Positions 57,388 through 64,000 of a stretch of DNA of 64,000 nucleotides are shown here, in pieces. The translations under genes were made by a program, and so were the position numbers. The notes under the pieces were generated by a model. That model saw nothing but the letters and a program-made list of their open reading frames with translations. It was not told the origin of the DNA and ran no database searches. Numbering within the stretch: position 1 is the first letter of the stretch; each line of letters begins with the position of its first letter. The DNA comes from JAYEHL01 sp041653935. Lineage in GTDB: Bacteria > Chloroflexota > Dehalococcoidia > E44-bin15. The DNA lies in assembly GCA_041653935.1 (NCBI GenBank), contig JBAZEO010000006.1:9772-73771 (forward strand), read 5' to 3'.

Positions 57388-57661
57388 CGCTTTGCTCCTT
57401 TGTTGTGTGGTGAATACACCCGAAGTCCTTGCCCACTAGTATACGCACTGCACAGCCTAAGGCGTCAGTGGCTCCTAGGCCCTCAGAAGGGACTTTGTTC
57501 CATGAACTGACCAGCATCTCAGCAGCGTCGTCCTCATCCAACACTCGTAGTAGTTTACCACTACGACACTCACCAAGGTAATCAACCTGATCGTTGGGCC
57601 ACGAAACATAGACCCCCGTGTATAGGATCCAGTGCTTACAGGTTTCGCACGTGTTACTCAC
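57377..57661 (-). CDS. Hypothetical Cys-rich protein, 94 aa
   Basis: Begins NTCETCKHWILY, a CxxCxxW-type zinc-binding start frequent in small phage proteins, with more Cys near the end (LGCAV, FGCIHH). Overlaps both neighbours. Function unknown. Confidence 0.55.
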   Translation of the reverse strand: MSNTCETCKHWILYTGVYVSWPNDQVDYLGECRSGKLLRVLDEDDAAEMLVSSWNKVPSEGLGATDALGCAVRILVGKDFGCIHHTTKEQSDGT

Positions 57662-58319
57662 TAGTCTGCTCCTTGTGATGTGAAAGGGCTTGTATCTTCT
57701 GCTCGATAGGGTCTACATCTAGCGTGAGCGGCACGTGCATTTCCTGAAGGAAACGCCTCAAGATCTGGTCGTCCACGCTCACGGTGGTCTCGACCTTCTC
57801 TGCTGCGAACAGACCCTTATGGCGCAGTGCCATGTCCAACGCCTGCGCCTTGCTGACCAGCTTCACCTCCGTGTCTACTTCCTCTACCTCGGTGCCGTCG
57901 TCACGTGTGTAGCGTTTCACCTTCTGCTTGAAACCGTCTATGGCCGCAGCAGCAGCGTCGCTTAGATCTGACACTGGCGTCAGCCGATTCTTCTCGTCTA
58001 CGTAGTCCTTTCCACTCCGTGTGGCACAGGCTGCGAGATGCCAAAGGATCTCCCATCGCTGGATCTCAAAGGCCTCACGATCCTTCTTCGCTATGGCTTC
58101 TATAGCTGCTTTCACATGCGGTCTTTGGAGGATGTTGCTCCCAGTCACAGTGCTTCTTCCAGAAGAATATCCGATCGCTCTAGCAGCTCTCGCAGCGTTC
58201 CCATCCAACATATACTCCAAGACGAACTTCTGTTCCTTCACGCTCAGACGATCTACTAGATCCTTCTGATCATGATCATTCTTCGTTTTGACTTTCGCCT
58301 TCTTGACTACGCGTGCCAT
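57654..58319 (-). CDS. terS: Small terminase subunit
   Basis: A 221-residue protein matching Terminase_2: LSVKEQKFVLEYMLDGNAARAARAIGY is the N-terminal helix-turn-helix, followed by GSNILQRPHVKAAIE. The middle is helical and the C-terminus forms the oligomerisation/effector part. It recognises phage DNA and activates the split large terminase downstream. Confidence 0.9.
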   Translation of the reverse strand: MARVVKKAKVKTKNDHDQKDLVDRLSVKEQKFVLEYMLDGNAARAARAIGYSSGRSTVTGSNILQRPHVKAAIEAIAKKDREAFEIQRWEILWHLAACATRSGKDYVDEKNRLTPVSDLSDAAAAAIDGFKQKVKRYTRDDGTEVEEVDTEVKLVSKAQALDMALRHKGLFAAEKVETTVSVDDQILRRFLQEMHVPLTLDVDPIEQKIQALSHHKEQTSE

Positions 58320-58322
58320 ACC

Positions 58323-58796
58323 TTATACTCCCGCCGATCGACTTATGCTGCGTTTGAAGCCGTCGACCTCTTGTTGCAAGCACCTGATCTGCAGGTTCCG
58401 TATCTGCTCTGTCTTCTCCTTCTCCATGATCCTACGCCTCAGCGACTTCAGCTTTGCACGTAGATGATGGATCTGTGAGATAGCACTCTCGTACTGGGTC
58501 CCCAGCCAAAACACCTTATCGTGTAGGCATGGACCACTCTGTGGATGGTATGTGTCAACTACATCAGTCGTCGCATCCACAGCCCTACGAAGCCGATAGT
58601 TTTCAGACTTCAGCTCATCAAGGCTGGTCGGCATAGTCAGTGGGTGATTTGTGCACTCTGGGTACCAGTTGTACATGACCTCGCCGACAAGACCATCATT
58701 CAGTCTCTGACATGCTAACTCAGCGTTGCCGCATGGAGCATGATCGCCGTTCTCACGCACCACACAGCAGTCCACTACTTTGTACCTGTTACCCAT
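58323..58796 (-). CDS. Cys-containing coiled-coil protein, 157 aa
   Basis: The N-terminal half has several Cys (DCCVV, APCG, AC), and the C-terminal third is a coiled coil (QIHHLRAKLKSLRRRIMEKE). No known family. Confidence 0.5.
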   Translation of the reverse strand: MGNRYKVVDCCVVRENGDHAPCGNAELACQRLNDGLVGEVMYNWYPECTNHPLTMPTSLDELKSENYRLRRAVDATTDVVDTYHPQSGPCLHDKVFWLGTQYESAISQIHHLRAKLKSLRRRIMEKEKTEQIRNLQIRCLQQEVDGFKRSISRSAGV

Positions 58797-59031
58797 TGAT
58801 GTACTCCTCGGTTACTACCGTGTTAGTGCTCCCACACAACGCGCAACCGTTCCGCCACTTGCCGTGACCTTGCTTGCTCCAAGCTATGGGCAACCACTCG
58901 TGATGACACTTGAGTTGCTTAGTACGACTCTTACGTACAACACAGGTCACTACCTCTTCGTCTGTTGTGTGGTTGTAGCCATCGTGTAGAAAGATCATAC
59001 CGTTGTGGATGGTCTTGTCCTCGGTACTCAT
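58789..59031 (-). CDS. Hypothetical zinc-binding protein, 80 aa
   Basis: Contains CHHEW in the middle and CALCG near the end, consistent with zinc binding. Overlaps both neighbouring genes. No family recognised. Confidence 0.5.
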   Translation of the reverse strand: MSTEDKTIHNGMIFLHDGYNHTTDEEVVTCVVRKSRTKQLKCHHEWLPIAWSKQGHGKWRNGCALCGSTNTVVTEEYING

Positions 59032-59468
59032 AGACCCTCTCCCACGGCCTGTTTGAGCCTGTCATATTGCTGCTGGAGGCGTGCATACTCACTTCTTAGA
59101 CGCTCGATGGTCTCTGGTCTTATGGCTAGCTGCTGCTCTAAGGCTATGATGGTTACTGTCCTTGAGGCTGCCTCTTTACACAGTTGAGCAATCTTAACTT
59201 GTAGGCCGTCAACTTTCTGAAGGGCGGCATCAAGCTGGTGTTGTAGCTCATTCACCAGAGCTCGTAGTGTGTTTATTGGCGGTACATCCCCACTGGCTAG
59301 AGGCATCTTCTGTTCGTTATCGCAGGGGTCGCCGTTAGTGTCCTGTCCACAGCGAAAGCACTCGTGCCAATGGCACTCCCATATCTGCTGACTACCCTCG
59401 AAGACACACTCGCACCTGTGGCTGAGTGCCTTCTCAAGCTGACGGATCTTCTTGTCCTTAGTTCCCAT
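59028..59468 (-). CDS. Coiled-coil protein with Cys-rich head, 146 aa
   Basis: Starts at ATG of MGTKDKKIR. A Cys/His-rich segment (CECVFEG, CHWHECFRCG) is followed by a long heptad region (LVNELQHQLDAALQKVDGLQ and on to the end). No family recognised. Confidence 0.5.
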   Translation of the reverse strand: MGTKDKKIRQLEKALSHRCECVFEGSQQIWECHWHECFRCGQDTNGDPCDNEQKMPLASGDVPPINTLRALVNELQHQLDAALQKVDGLQVKIAQLCKEAASRTVTIIALEQQLAIRPETIERLRSEYARLQQQYDRLKQAVGEGL

Positions 59469-59655
59469 CTGAGTCTGGTCCTGTCTGGGGTCCTGAACGT
59501 GTGGCAAACCCATTCACATACTCCAGTGTGATGGCGAAAGACTGCTCTTGATTGAATCCTGATTCCAGGCATCCTTGATGCAGGTTCCATAGGATCCTAC
59601 CAACTAACCTGATCGCTAAAGAAGCCTTCTCCATCTCGTGGTTATCCAAGCCCAT
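59458..59655 (-). CDS. Hypothetical protein, 65 aa
   Basis: A small helical protein (EKASLAIRLVGRILWNLHQ). It overlaps the next gene by 11 bases and the previous by 14. No family recognised. Confidence 0.45.
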   Translation of the reverse strand: MGLDNHEMEKASLAIRLVGRILWNLHQGCLESGFNQEQSFAITLEYVNGFATRSGPQTGPDSDGN

Positions 59656-59845
59656 ATCTCAAGCTCTCCCTTCTTAGATTACGTACAGCCTGACTGACTA
59701 CAGCAGCGTCGTACCACGTGAACGATAGATCCGTGTTGCTGGCGTACCGTGCAAGCCTCCTCAGCATCTCCACAGCATGCTCGTCATCGTAGATGAAGTA
59801 GTATCGCTCCTCGTCCTTGGCCAGCACTATGGAGTAAGTGACCAT
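59642..59845 (-). CDS. Hypothetical protein, 67 aa
   Basis: Starts at ATG of MVTYSIVLAKDE, directly after the stop of the upstream gene. The sequence looks like a small alpha/beta protein. No family recognised. Confidence 0.5.
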   Translation of the reverse strand: MVTYSIVLAKDEERYYFIYDDEHAVEMLRRLARYASNTDLSFTWYDAAVVSQAVRNLRRESLRYGLG

Positions 59846-59846
59846 C

Positions 59847-60149
59847 TCAGTAGTACATCTTTCCTGTGCCACCACACTTCTCACAATCAAGCAGATGCCG
59901 GTATCCAGATTCCTGCCTTACATAATGCCCCAGTCCTTCACATGACGGGCAGGGTGACGGCAACGGAGACGGCAATGGTTTGCGAGTCACATCATACATG
60001 ACCAGCAGGCCACGGACGCACGCCTGCATGTCAGAGTGTGATTCTGGGTACTGCAAGTCCGGTCGCCATTCCTTGAGGCCTGCTAACAGCGTCTCAATGA
60101 TCTGACTTTCGTGTAGTTCAAGTTTTGGTGGCAACGCTGGTTTTGACAT
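59847..60149 (-). CDS. DnaJ-type zinc-finger-like protein, 100 aa
   Basis: The C-terminal third carries CPSCEGLGHYV and CEKCGGTGK, the CxxCxGxG repeats of a DnaJ-like zinc finger. The N-terminal part is helical. No J-domain. Function unknown. Confidence 0.6.
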   Translation of the reverse strand: MSKPALPPKLELHESQIIETLLAGLKEWRPDLQYPESHSDMQACVRGLLVMYDVTRKPLPSPLPSPCPSCEGLGHYVRQESGYRHLLDCEKCGGTGKMYY

Positions 60150-60162
60150 GACAGCCTCTCCC

Positions 60163-60312
60163 CTAGTTAAACACCCAAGCCACTACGAGCATGATGAGCA
60201 TAGTCATCACGCACCCTGCCAGTATGACACCACTATCAAACAGGTCAGAGGCCTCTCTAGCCCTTACACAGGGATGGGCTGGTACCCACACATATCTATC
60301 CGTGCTTTGCAT
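60163..60312 (-). CDS. Small membrane protein, 49 aa
   Basis: Starts at ATG of MQSTDRYVW with AAAGGA ten bases upstream. The C-terminal half is one hydrophobic helix (VILAGCVMTMLIMLVVAWVF). First gene after the AT-rich palindrome region, so likely first in the small-gene operon. Confidence 0.5.
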   Translation of the reverse strand: MQSTDRYVWVPAHPCVRAREASDLFDSGVILAGCVMTMLIMLVVAWVFN

Positions 60313-60416
60313 CGTTGATCCTTTCTCGTTATAGTATACGCTAACTTTTGCGTTGTGGGCTTTACGCGACAAAACTGCGCGTTATAATAGCCAACGGCGG
60401 GGTATGCTACGCTATA

Positions 60417-60438
60417 ATACTATACTATAGTATAGTAT
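60417..60438. promoter_or_regulatory. Perfect 22-bp AT palindrome, operator-like copy 2
   Basis: The central 20 bases, TACTATACTATAGTATAGTA, are their own reverse complement and the palindrome extends one base on each side. They match 18 of 20 bases at 9061-9080. It lies in the 130-bp gap between the small-gene operon (leftward) and the ATPase/helicase gene's stop, with TATAAT-like sequences nearby on both strands. Likely operator or regulatory site. Confidence 0.6.
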
Positions 60439-60442
60439 ATAG

Positions 60443-61846
60443 TTAGGTAGTGGATTGAGGAAACACCTCATCAAAGAGCTTGCGTAGCTTAGACGTGAGC
60501 CTGTACCGTGGTCTACCCTTGACACCCTTAGAGACCTTGGGCTGGTACACCTCAGTGACGTGTATAGCCTTCAAGAACCTCAGTAGCGTACGCACTCTAC
60601 TGTCTTCCTTGGTGAGCAAGTGTGCAAGGCTAGTAGGTTCCAAGCCTATGTCTCCTGTACCGTGTAGGTGGGCTGCTATGGCTAGGGTCTGGCCTCTACT
60701 AGTGTCTAGGGCTACCTGCCTCACTCTCCTCATTACCTCAGCGTCTACCTCGTTCTTATTCAACACGAAGGCTAGGCACTTGGCTAATCGTACGTGTTGG
60801 CTCACCAGCCTAGCTGCTAGCTCACGCTCTGCTACCTCCTCCTGATGGTAAGAAGGCCTCGCCCTCATGAATGCCACAAACTTACCCAGTCTGGTGCACT
60901 GGTGCTTACCAGTGTCTGGCAGCGTGATGCCTGCCAGGGCCTTGGAAGCATTCTCTCTCAAGAACGTGACGTAGCCTCCAGTCAACTGCATGGCCTCTGC
61001 TAGGGCTGGCTCGTGCTGGCTAGCTGCGTCAGTACCGCTCTCTAGCGCTAAGTTACGGTCAGCACGGTTGGCTACTCGCCAGAGTATCTCGTCCTCTAGG
61101 TCGTCGTCTATACCATCCATGATGACACAGTCTAAGAACCGTTCGCCTAACTCGCTGCTGTCTATACTTCTCAACGAACTAGTACCACACAACAACCAAG
61201 TCATGCGTACGCCGCTATAGTCCTTGCTCATGGCGTTGCGATAATGTGTGCGGCTCGTACTGTCATACAGGTCTCGTGCCTCAGCAAGGATCTGTGACAG
61301 ATTAGGACTTTGTAGGAGGGTATCACCGTCCTTGGTGACCAGAGTCTTGCCACGTATCTGTGGTATCAGACTATGATCCTGCTCACCACCTCCACCACCT
61401 TCCTCAGGGCTGTCTAGCTTGTAGCCACTGTGAAAGCCTCGGATCGTACTCTTGGCTAACACGTACTCGTGGTTGACGCTGATGGCTTCACATAGCGTAC
61501 TCTTGCCACAGGCTGCTGGACCTATGACCTTGATCCAGAGTTGGTCGCCAACAGCCTTAGTGCTGGCGACTGAAGCAAGCATCACGGCTAATGCATGATC
61601 CAGTCCGTCAGTCCAGCGCATGGCTTTACGCCAAGACATGATCAACTCACGGTAACTGTTGCAGGGTAGGCACTCCATGGTGCCGTCGTCTGTACCATCG
61701 CCGTCGTTGTTTTTGGACGAGGCTTTTGCTGCCGTTTTAAGCCACGCGTCGGGCACAGGTAGTAAACCACGTACTAGGGCCTGCAAAGCCGCTATTCGGG
61801 CTGCCAGGGGCCTTGCTGGGCGTTTTTTAAGGGGGGCTACGGGCAT
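60443..61846 (-). CDS. Phage P-loop ATPase, replicative helicase-like
   Basis: A 467-residue protein with Walker A GPAACGKST at 109-117, an Asp-rich strand region further on (VTKDGDTLL), and MTWLLCGTSSLRSIDSSELGERFLDCV, a sensor/arginine-finger-like AAA+ segment. The C-terminus has a basic winged-helix-like domain (RTLLRFLKAIHVTEVYQ). It is next to the TOPRIM primase, so it is probably the replicative helicase or loader. Not DnaB-type by motif. Confidence 0.7.
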   Translation of the reverse strand: MPVAPLKKRPARPLAARIAALQALVRGLLPVPDAWLKTAAKASSKNNDGDGTDDGTMECLPCNSYRELIMSWRKAMRWTDGLDHALAVMLASVASTKAVGDQLWIKVIGPAACGKSTLCEAISVNHEYVLAKSTIRGFHSGYKLDSPEEGGGGGEQDHSLIPQIRGKTLVTKDGDTLLQSPNLSQILAEARDLYDSTSRTHYRNAMSKDYSGVRMTWLLCGTSSLRSIDSSELGERFLDCVIMDGIDDDLEDEILWRVANRADRNLALESGTDAASQHEPALAEAMQLTGGYVTFLRENASKALAGITLPDTGKHQCTRLGKFVAFMRARPSYHQEEVAERELAARLVSQHVRLAKCLAFVLNKNEVDAEVMRRVRQVALDTSRGQTLAIAAHLHGTGDIGLEPTSLAHLLTKEDSRVRTLLRFLKAIHVTEVYQPKVSKGVKGRPRYRLTSKLRKLFDEVFPQSTT

Positions 61847-61859
61847 AGGGGGTGTCTCC

Positions 61860-62765
61860 TTACGGTGTGGTCAGTAAATCGCGTATGTCGTAGCCACTTG
61901 GCCTCTGCAAATCAAACTGCTCTGCCTCGCCCCACCGCAGGTAACTAATGGACTCCGGCGGCTCCTTGGCATGGGCCAGTATGGACGCCGCGCGTTGCAA
62001 CCCCCTCAGTGCAGCAGGAGGCTCCATACGCTCAGTCTTGGGGTTCATGCGTGGATGGTCGTTGTCGTAGCAAAGGTACACGGTCTTGCCACGAAACAGC
62101 TTGAGCCACGAGTCAAAAAACGTCATGCACCCTGGAACAGCCAGTACATTCGCCGTAGCAGCCCAACAATGGTCCTGACTGGCTGTCTCATGCAACGTGC
62201 CTTGACTGTCCATCTTCACACGGCACAGCACTTCCCAGAGAGCCATGGCATCCCAGGGGCCTTCACACAGGAACACCTCGTCCTTCTGCTTGGAGTACAG
62301 GTTGACCCCGTGCAAGTGGTGACCCATTGTAGGCGTCGGCAGTAGCTTGTGCTTACCCTTCACAGTTACCCACCGATACAACTGACGCAACGTACCGTCA
62401 GCAGCGTATCCAGGCACCATCCATACACCATCCACGGTAGACTTGCACACGCCCCACGCCATCAGCGTATCTGGGTAGAGCAACCGACGCTCCGTAGCCA
62501 GATCTGTGTAAGTCGCAGTCATCTCATCACTGCGTGTCCACAGTTGCTGCAAGAACGACTGTGCATTGCAACCGCCCTTCTCCTTGCCGCAGTCGCAGAC
62601 CCAACATCTACACTTGCTCGTAGCCACGTTCACACTGAACTTGCCTTCTGCACCACAGAACGGACACGTGCCGACGGCCTCCTTCTCGCCAGCACGGTAC
62701 TGCACCTCCACCCCATGAAACAAGTACGGCTTGATCGTATCCGGTATCTCACTCTTGCTCGGCAT
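61860..62765 (-). CDS. DNA primase (zinc and TOPRIM domains)
   Basis: A 301-residue protein. A zinc-finger start (CPFCGAEG, CRCWVCDCG) precedes a TOPRIM domain with Glu in FLCEGPWDAMAL and the acidic pair in YLCYDNDHPR. This is the minimal phage primase architecture, in the DnaG style but short. It lies before the ATPase gene, forming the replication pair. Confidence 0.85.
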   Translation of the reverse strand: MPSKSEIPDTIKPYLFHGVEVQYRAGEKEAVGTCPFCGAEGKFSVNVATSKCRCWVCDCGKEKGGCNAQSFLQQLWTRSDEMTATYTDLATERRLLYPDTLMAWGVCKSTVDGVWMVPGYAADGTLRQLYRWVTVKGKHKLLPTPTMGHHLHGVNLYSKQKDEVFLCEGPWDAMALWEVLCRVKMDSQGTLHETASQDHCWAATANVLAVPGCMTFFDSWLKLFRGKTVYLCYDNDHPRMNPKTERMEPPAALRGLQRAASILAHAKEPPESISYLRWGEAEQFDLQRPSGYDIRDLLTTP

Positions 62766-63597
62766 AGTGGTCGATCTCCTTGATCATCTTAAACGCCTCT
62801 GCCCTGGTCATCCCTTGTTTCAGGTAGACGGTTGTGTAGGCACTACCAGTCTCACCCTGCCTGAATACTTTGCACTGTGGACTTATGTCCTCCCACAGAT
62901 GGCAACCATGACCATCTGTAACGATCATTCTGCCAATACCTTTGCTCATGTCAAAGTCGAATTGGCGGATGGTAGCCTGATTGAGTGAGTATTCGTTTGT
63001 GGAGCCGTTTGTCGTGGTGCGGATTATGAATGTCATATTCCACCCGTTGATGCATCGTACATCATCACACACAACTACGTGATCACCCTCTGCCAGAGAT
63101 TCCTGCAGGACTTCATCCTTGAAAGCACGATTAGCTGCAAGCCTATCTGGAAACTTTTCCACCTCACCCCCATTCTCAAGCACCTCACGCTCGGCTGCAC
63201 GGTCGCGGTTCTCCTCGGCTGCTAGCTCGTCCGTGTACTTCTCTGGGTATCGCTTGCGTAGCTTGGCGATGTTGGCCTCCATAATGTCGCCCATATCCAA
63301 CTGCAGAGCGTTGCACATCTCAGCCGCGTACCAGAACAGGTCACCCAGCTCCTCCCTGACGTTGATCACATCAAGCGGCTTGCCGTAGTAGATCCACCGT
63401 TCGATCGCTGCTGCCAACTCACCTGCCTCGCCTGCGATACCAATCGCAGCGTGATTGGCTCGCACTGGAATGAGCTTGCTTTCCAGTTGCCTCGGATGCA
63501 CATCCTCGTAGGGCCTATAGCTGACCATACGGTCCAGCGCAGCCCATTGATCACACTCAGTCCTTGCCGCCAGTTTCTGATACTCTTTCGGATCCAT
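62749..63597 (-). CDS. MazG-like NTP pyrophosphohydrolase with C-terminal extension
   Basis: A 282-residue protein. Residues ~48-130 match MazG: GIAGEAGELAAAIER, then NVREELGDLFWYAAEMCN with the EExxE/ExxD metal ligands. The remaining ~130 residues form a separate beta-rich domain of unknown function. MazG-type enzymes hydrolyse nucleotide triphosphates and may alter ppGpp or dNTP pools during infection. Confidence 0.83.
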   Translation of the reverse strand: MDPKEYQKLAARTECDQWAALDRMVSYRPYEDVHPRQLESKLIPVRANHAAIGIAGEAGELAAAIERWIYYGKPLDVINVREELGDLFWYAAEMCNALQLDMGDIMEANIAKLRKRYPEKYTDELAAEENRDRAAEREVLENGGEVEKFPDRLAANRAFKDEVLQESLAEGDHVVVCDDVRCINGWNMTFIIRTTTNGSTNEYSLNQATIRQFDFDMSKGIGRMIVTDGHGCHLWEDISPQCKVFRQGETGSAYTTVYLKQGMTRAEAFKMIKEIDHYAEQE

Positions 63598-64000
63598 CAG
63601 TACTTCCTTATCTCCCAGAAGACAGTGTTATGACCGGGGACGGTTCCCCAACAAGTCGAGAACGCTGAGAACTCAACGACATGGCCTGGATAGGCCTCCA
63701 ACAAATACTCTAGCCACTGGTAGCTTAGGTCGTTCATCGACCGTCGTACTAGCATCTTGGCCTCCAGCCCCCGCCTCGACATAGGCCGCATCCGTAAGGC
63801 TTCACGCATCGGCCTACCTAGGCAGCCGCGAGCCCCGTAGAATTCCCAGCCCCAGATGCCCTCCATAACTTCACCTTGAAGTACGTTGAGATAGTGGGGA
63901 GCCATGGCACTGATATAGACCTTCTCGCCACTATTGATAGCCAGCGACCACTTGAACGGCACTTTCTTGAAGCAAACATCGTACCACGTAGGCCCCCCAG
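63597..64000 (-). CDS. Hypothetical protein, 5' end beyond the window
   Basis: The reading frame is open to the window edge and reads PTWYDVCFKKVPFKW past the nominal GTG start at 63962, so the N-terminus is missing. The visible ~134 residues are alpha/beta with basic segments (RMRPMSRRGLEAKM). It overlaps the MazG gene's ATG by one base. No family recognised. Confidence 0.55.
   Translation of the reverse strand, partial: GGPTWYDVCFKKVPFKWSLAINSGEKVYISAMAPHYLNVLQGEVMEGIWGWEFYGARGCLGRPMREALRMRPMSRRGLEAKMLVRRSMNDLSYQWLEYLLEAYPGHVVEFSAFSTCWGTVPGHNTVFWEIRKY

Overview
This window is a contiguous piece of a tailed double-stranded DNA bacteriophage (Caudoviricetes) of siphovirus type. It encodes a small and large terminase, portal, MuF-like protein, DUF2213-type protease, an HK97/encapsulin-like major capsid protein, a tail-chaperone pair joined by a -1 frameshift signal, a TP901-type tape measure and fibre proteins. 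I see no sheath or baseplate-wedge gene. No bacterial housekeeping gene, rRNA, tRNA or integrase is visible. The host cannot be named; a phage CsrA and a carbohydrate-active tail point to a bacterium with glycan-rich surfaces. Both ends of the window cut through genes.

Layout. Positions 1-8947 are leftward and hold recombination and repair functions (Sak4-like ATPase, PD-(D/E)XK nuclease, RuvC-like nuclease, family 4 uracil-DNA glycosylase), a CsrA homologue and many small proteins. Inside this block, at 3632-5290, lies the most striking element: two arrays of seven hairpins flanking a gene for an IS110/Nop-like protein without a nuclease domain. This matches the TIGR-Tas class of RNA-guided systems. 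Positions 8948-15159 form the only large rightward transcription unit. It has tandem sigma70-like promoters, a ParB-like protein, an intrinsic terminator, a second promoter followed by a structured RNA, small proteins, an SF1 helicase and a closing terminator. Positions 15378-23578 are a leftward sugar/glycosylation cluster (DegT aminotransferase, radical SAM, FkbM and C-methyltransferases, GMD-like SDR, several glycosyltransferases). Positions 23575-58319 are the leftward virion block; read from right to left they follow the usual order TerS, TerL, portal, MuF, protease/scaffold, decoration, capsid, connectors, lysis-like genes, fibres, tail tube, chaperones and tape measure. Positions 58323-64000 hold small early genes, an ATPase/helicase, a TOPRIM primase and a MazG-like pyrophosphohydrolase.

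How it fits together. The right end supplies primase, helicase and nucleotide clean-up, and the left end recombination and repair. The head proteins carry extra cargo: a recurring motif (consensus YNPNQPRD-x2-G-[FW], then a Gly run) marks five module boundaries in the protease, MuF and portal proteins. Most of these lead into ADP-ribosyltransferase-like or zinc-metalloprotease-like domains, which suggests effectors carried in the capsid. The MuF gene is also interrupted by an intein whose DNA encodes, on the opposite strand, a PD-(D/E)XK/Vsr-like homing endonuclease. The large terminase is split into ATPase and nuclease genes by a 37-codon ORF.
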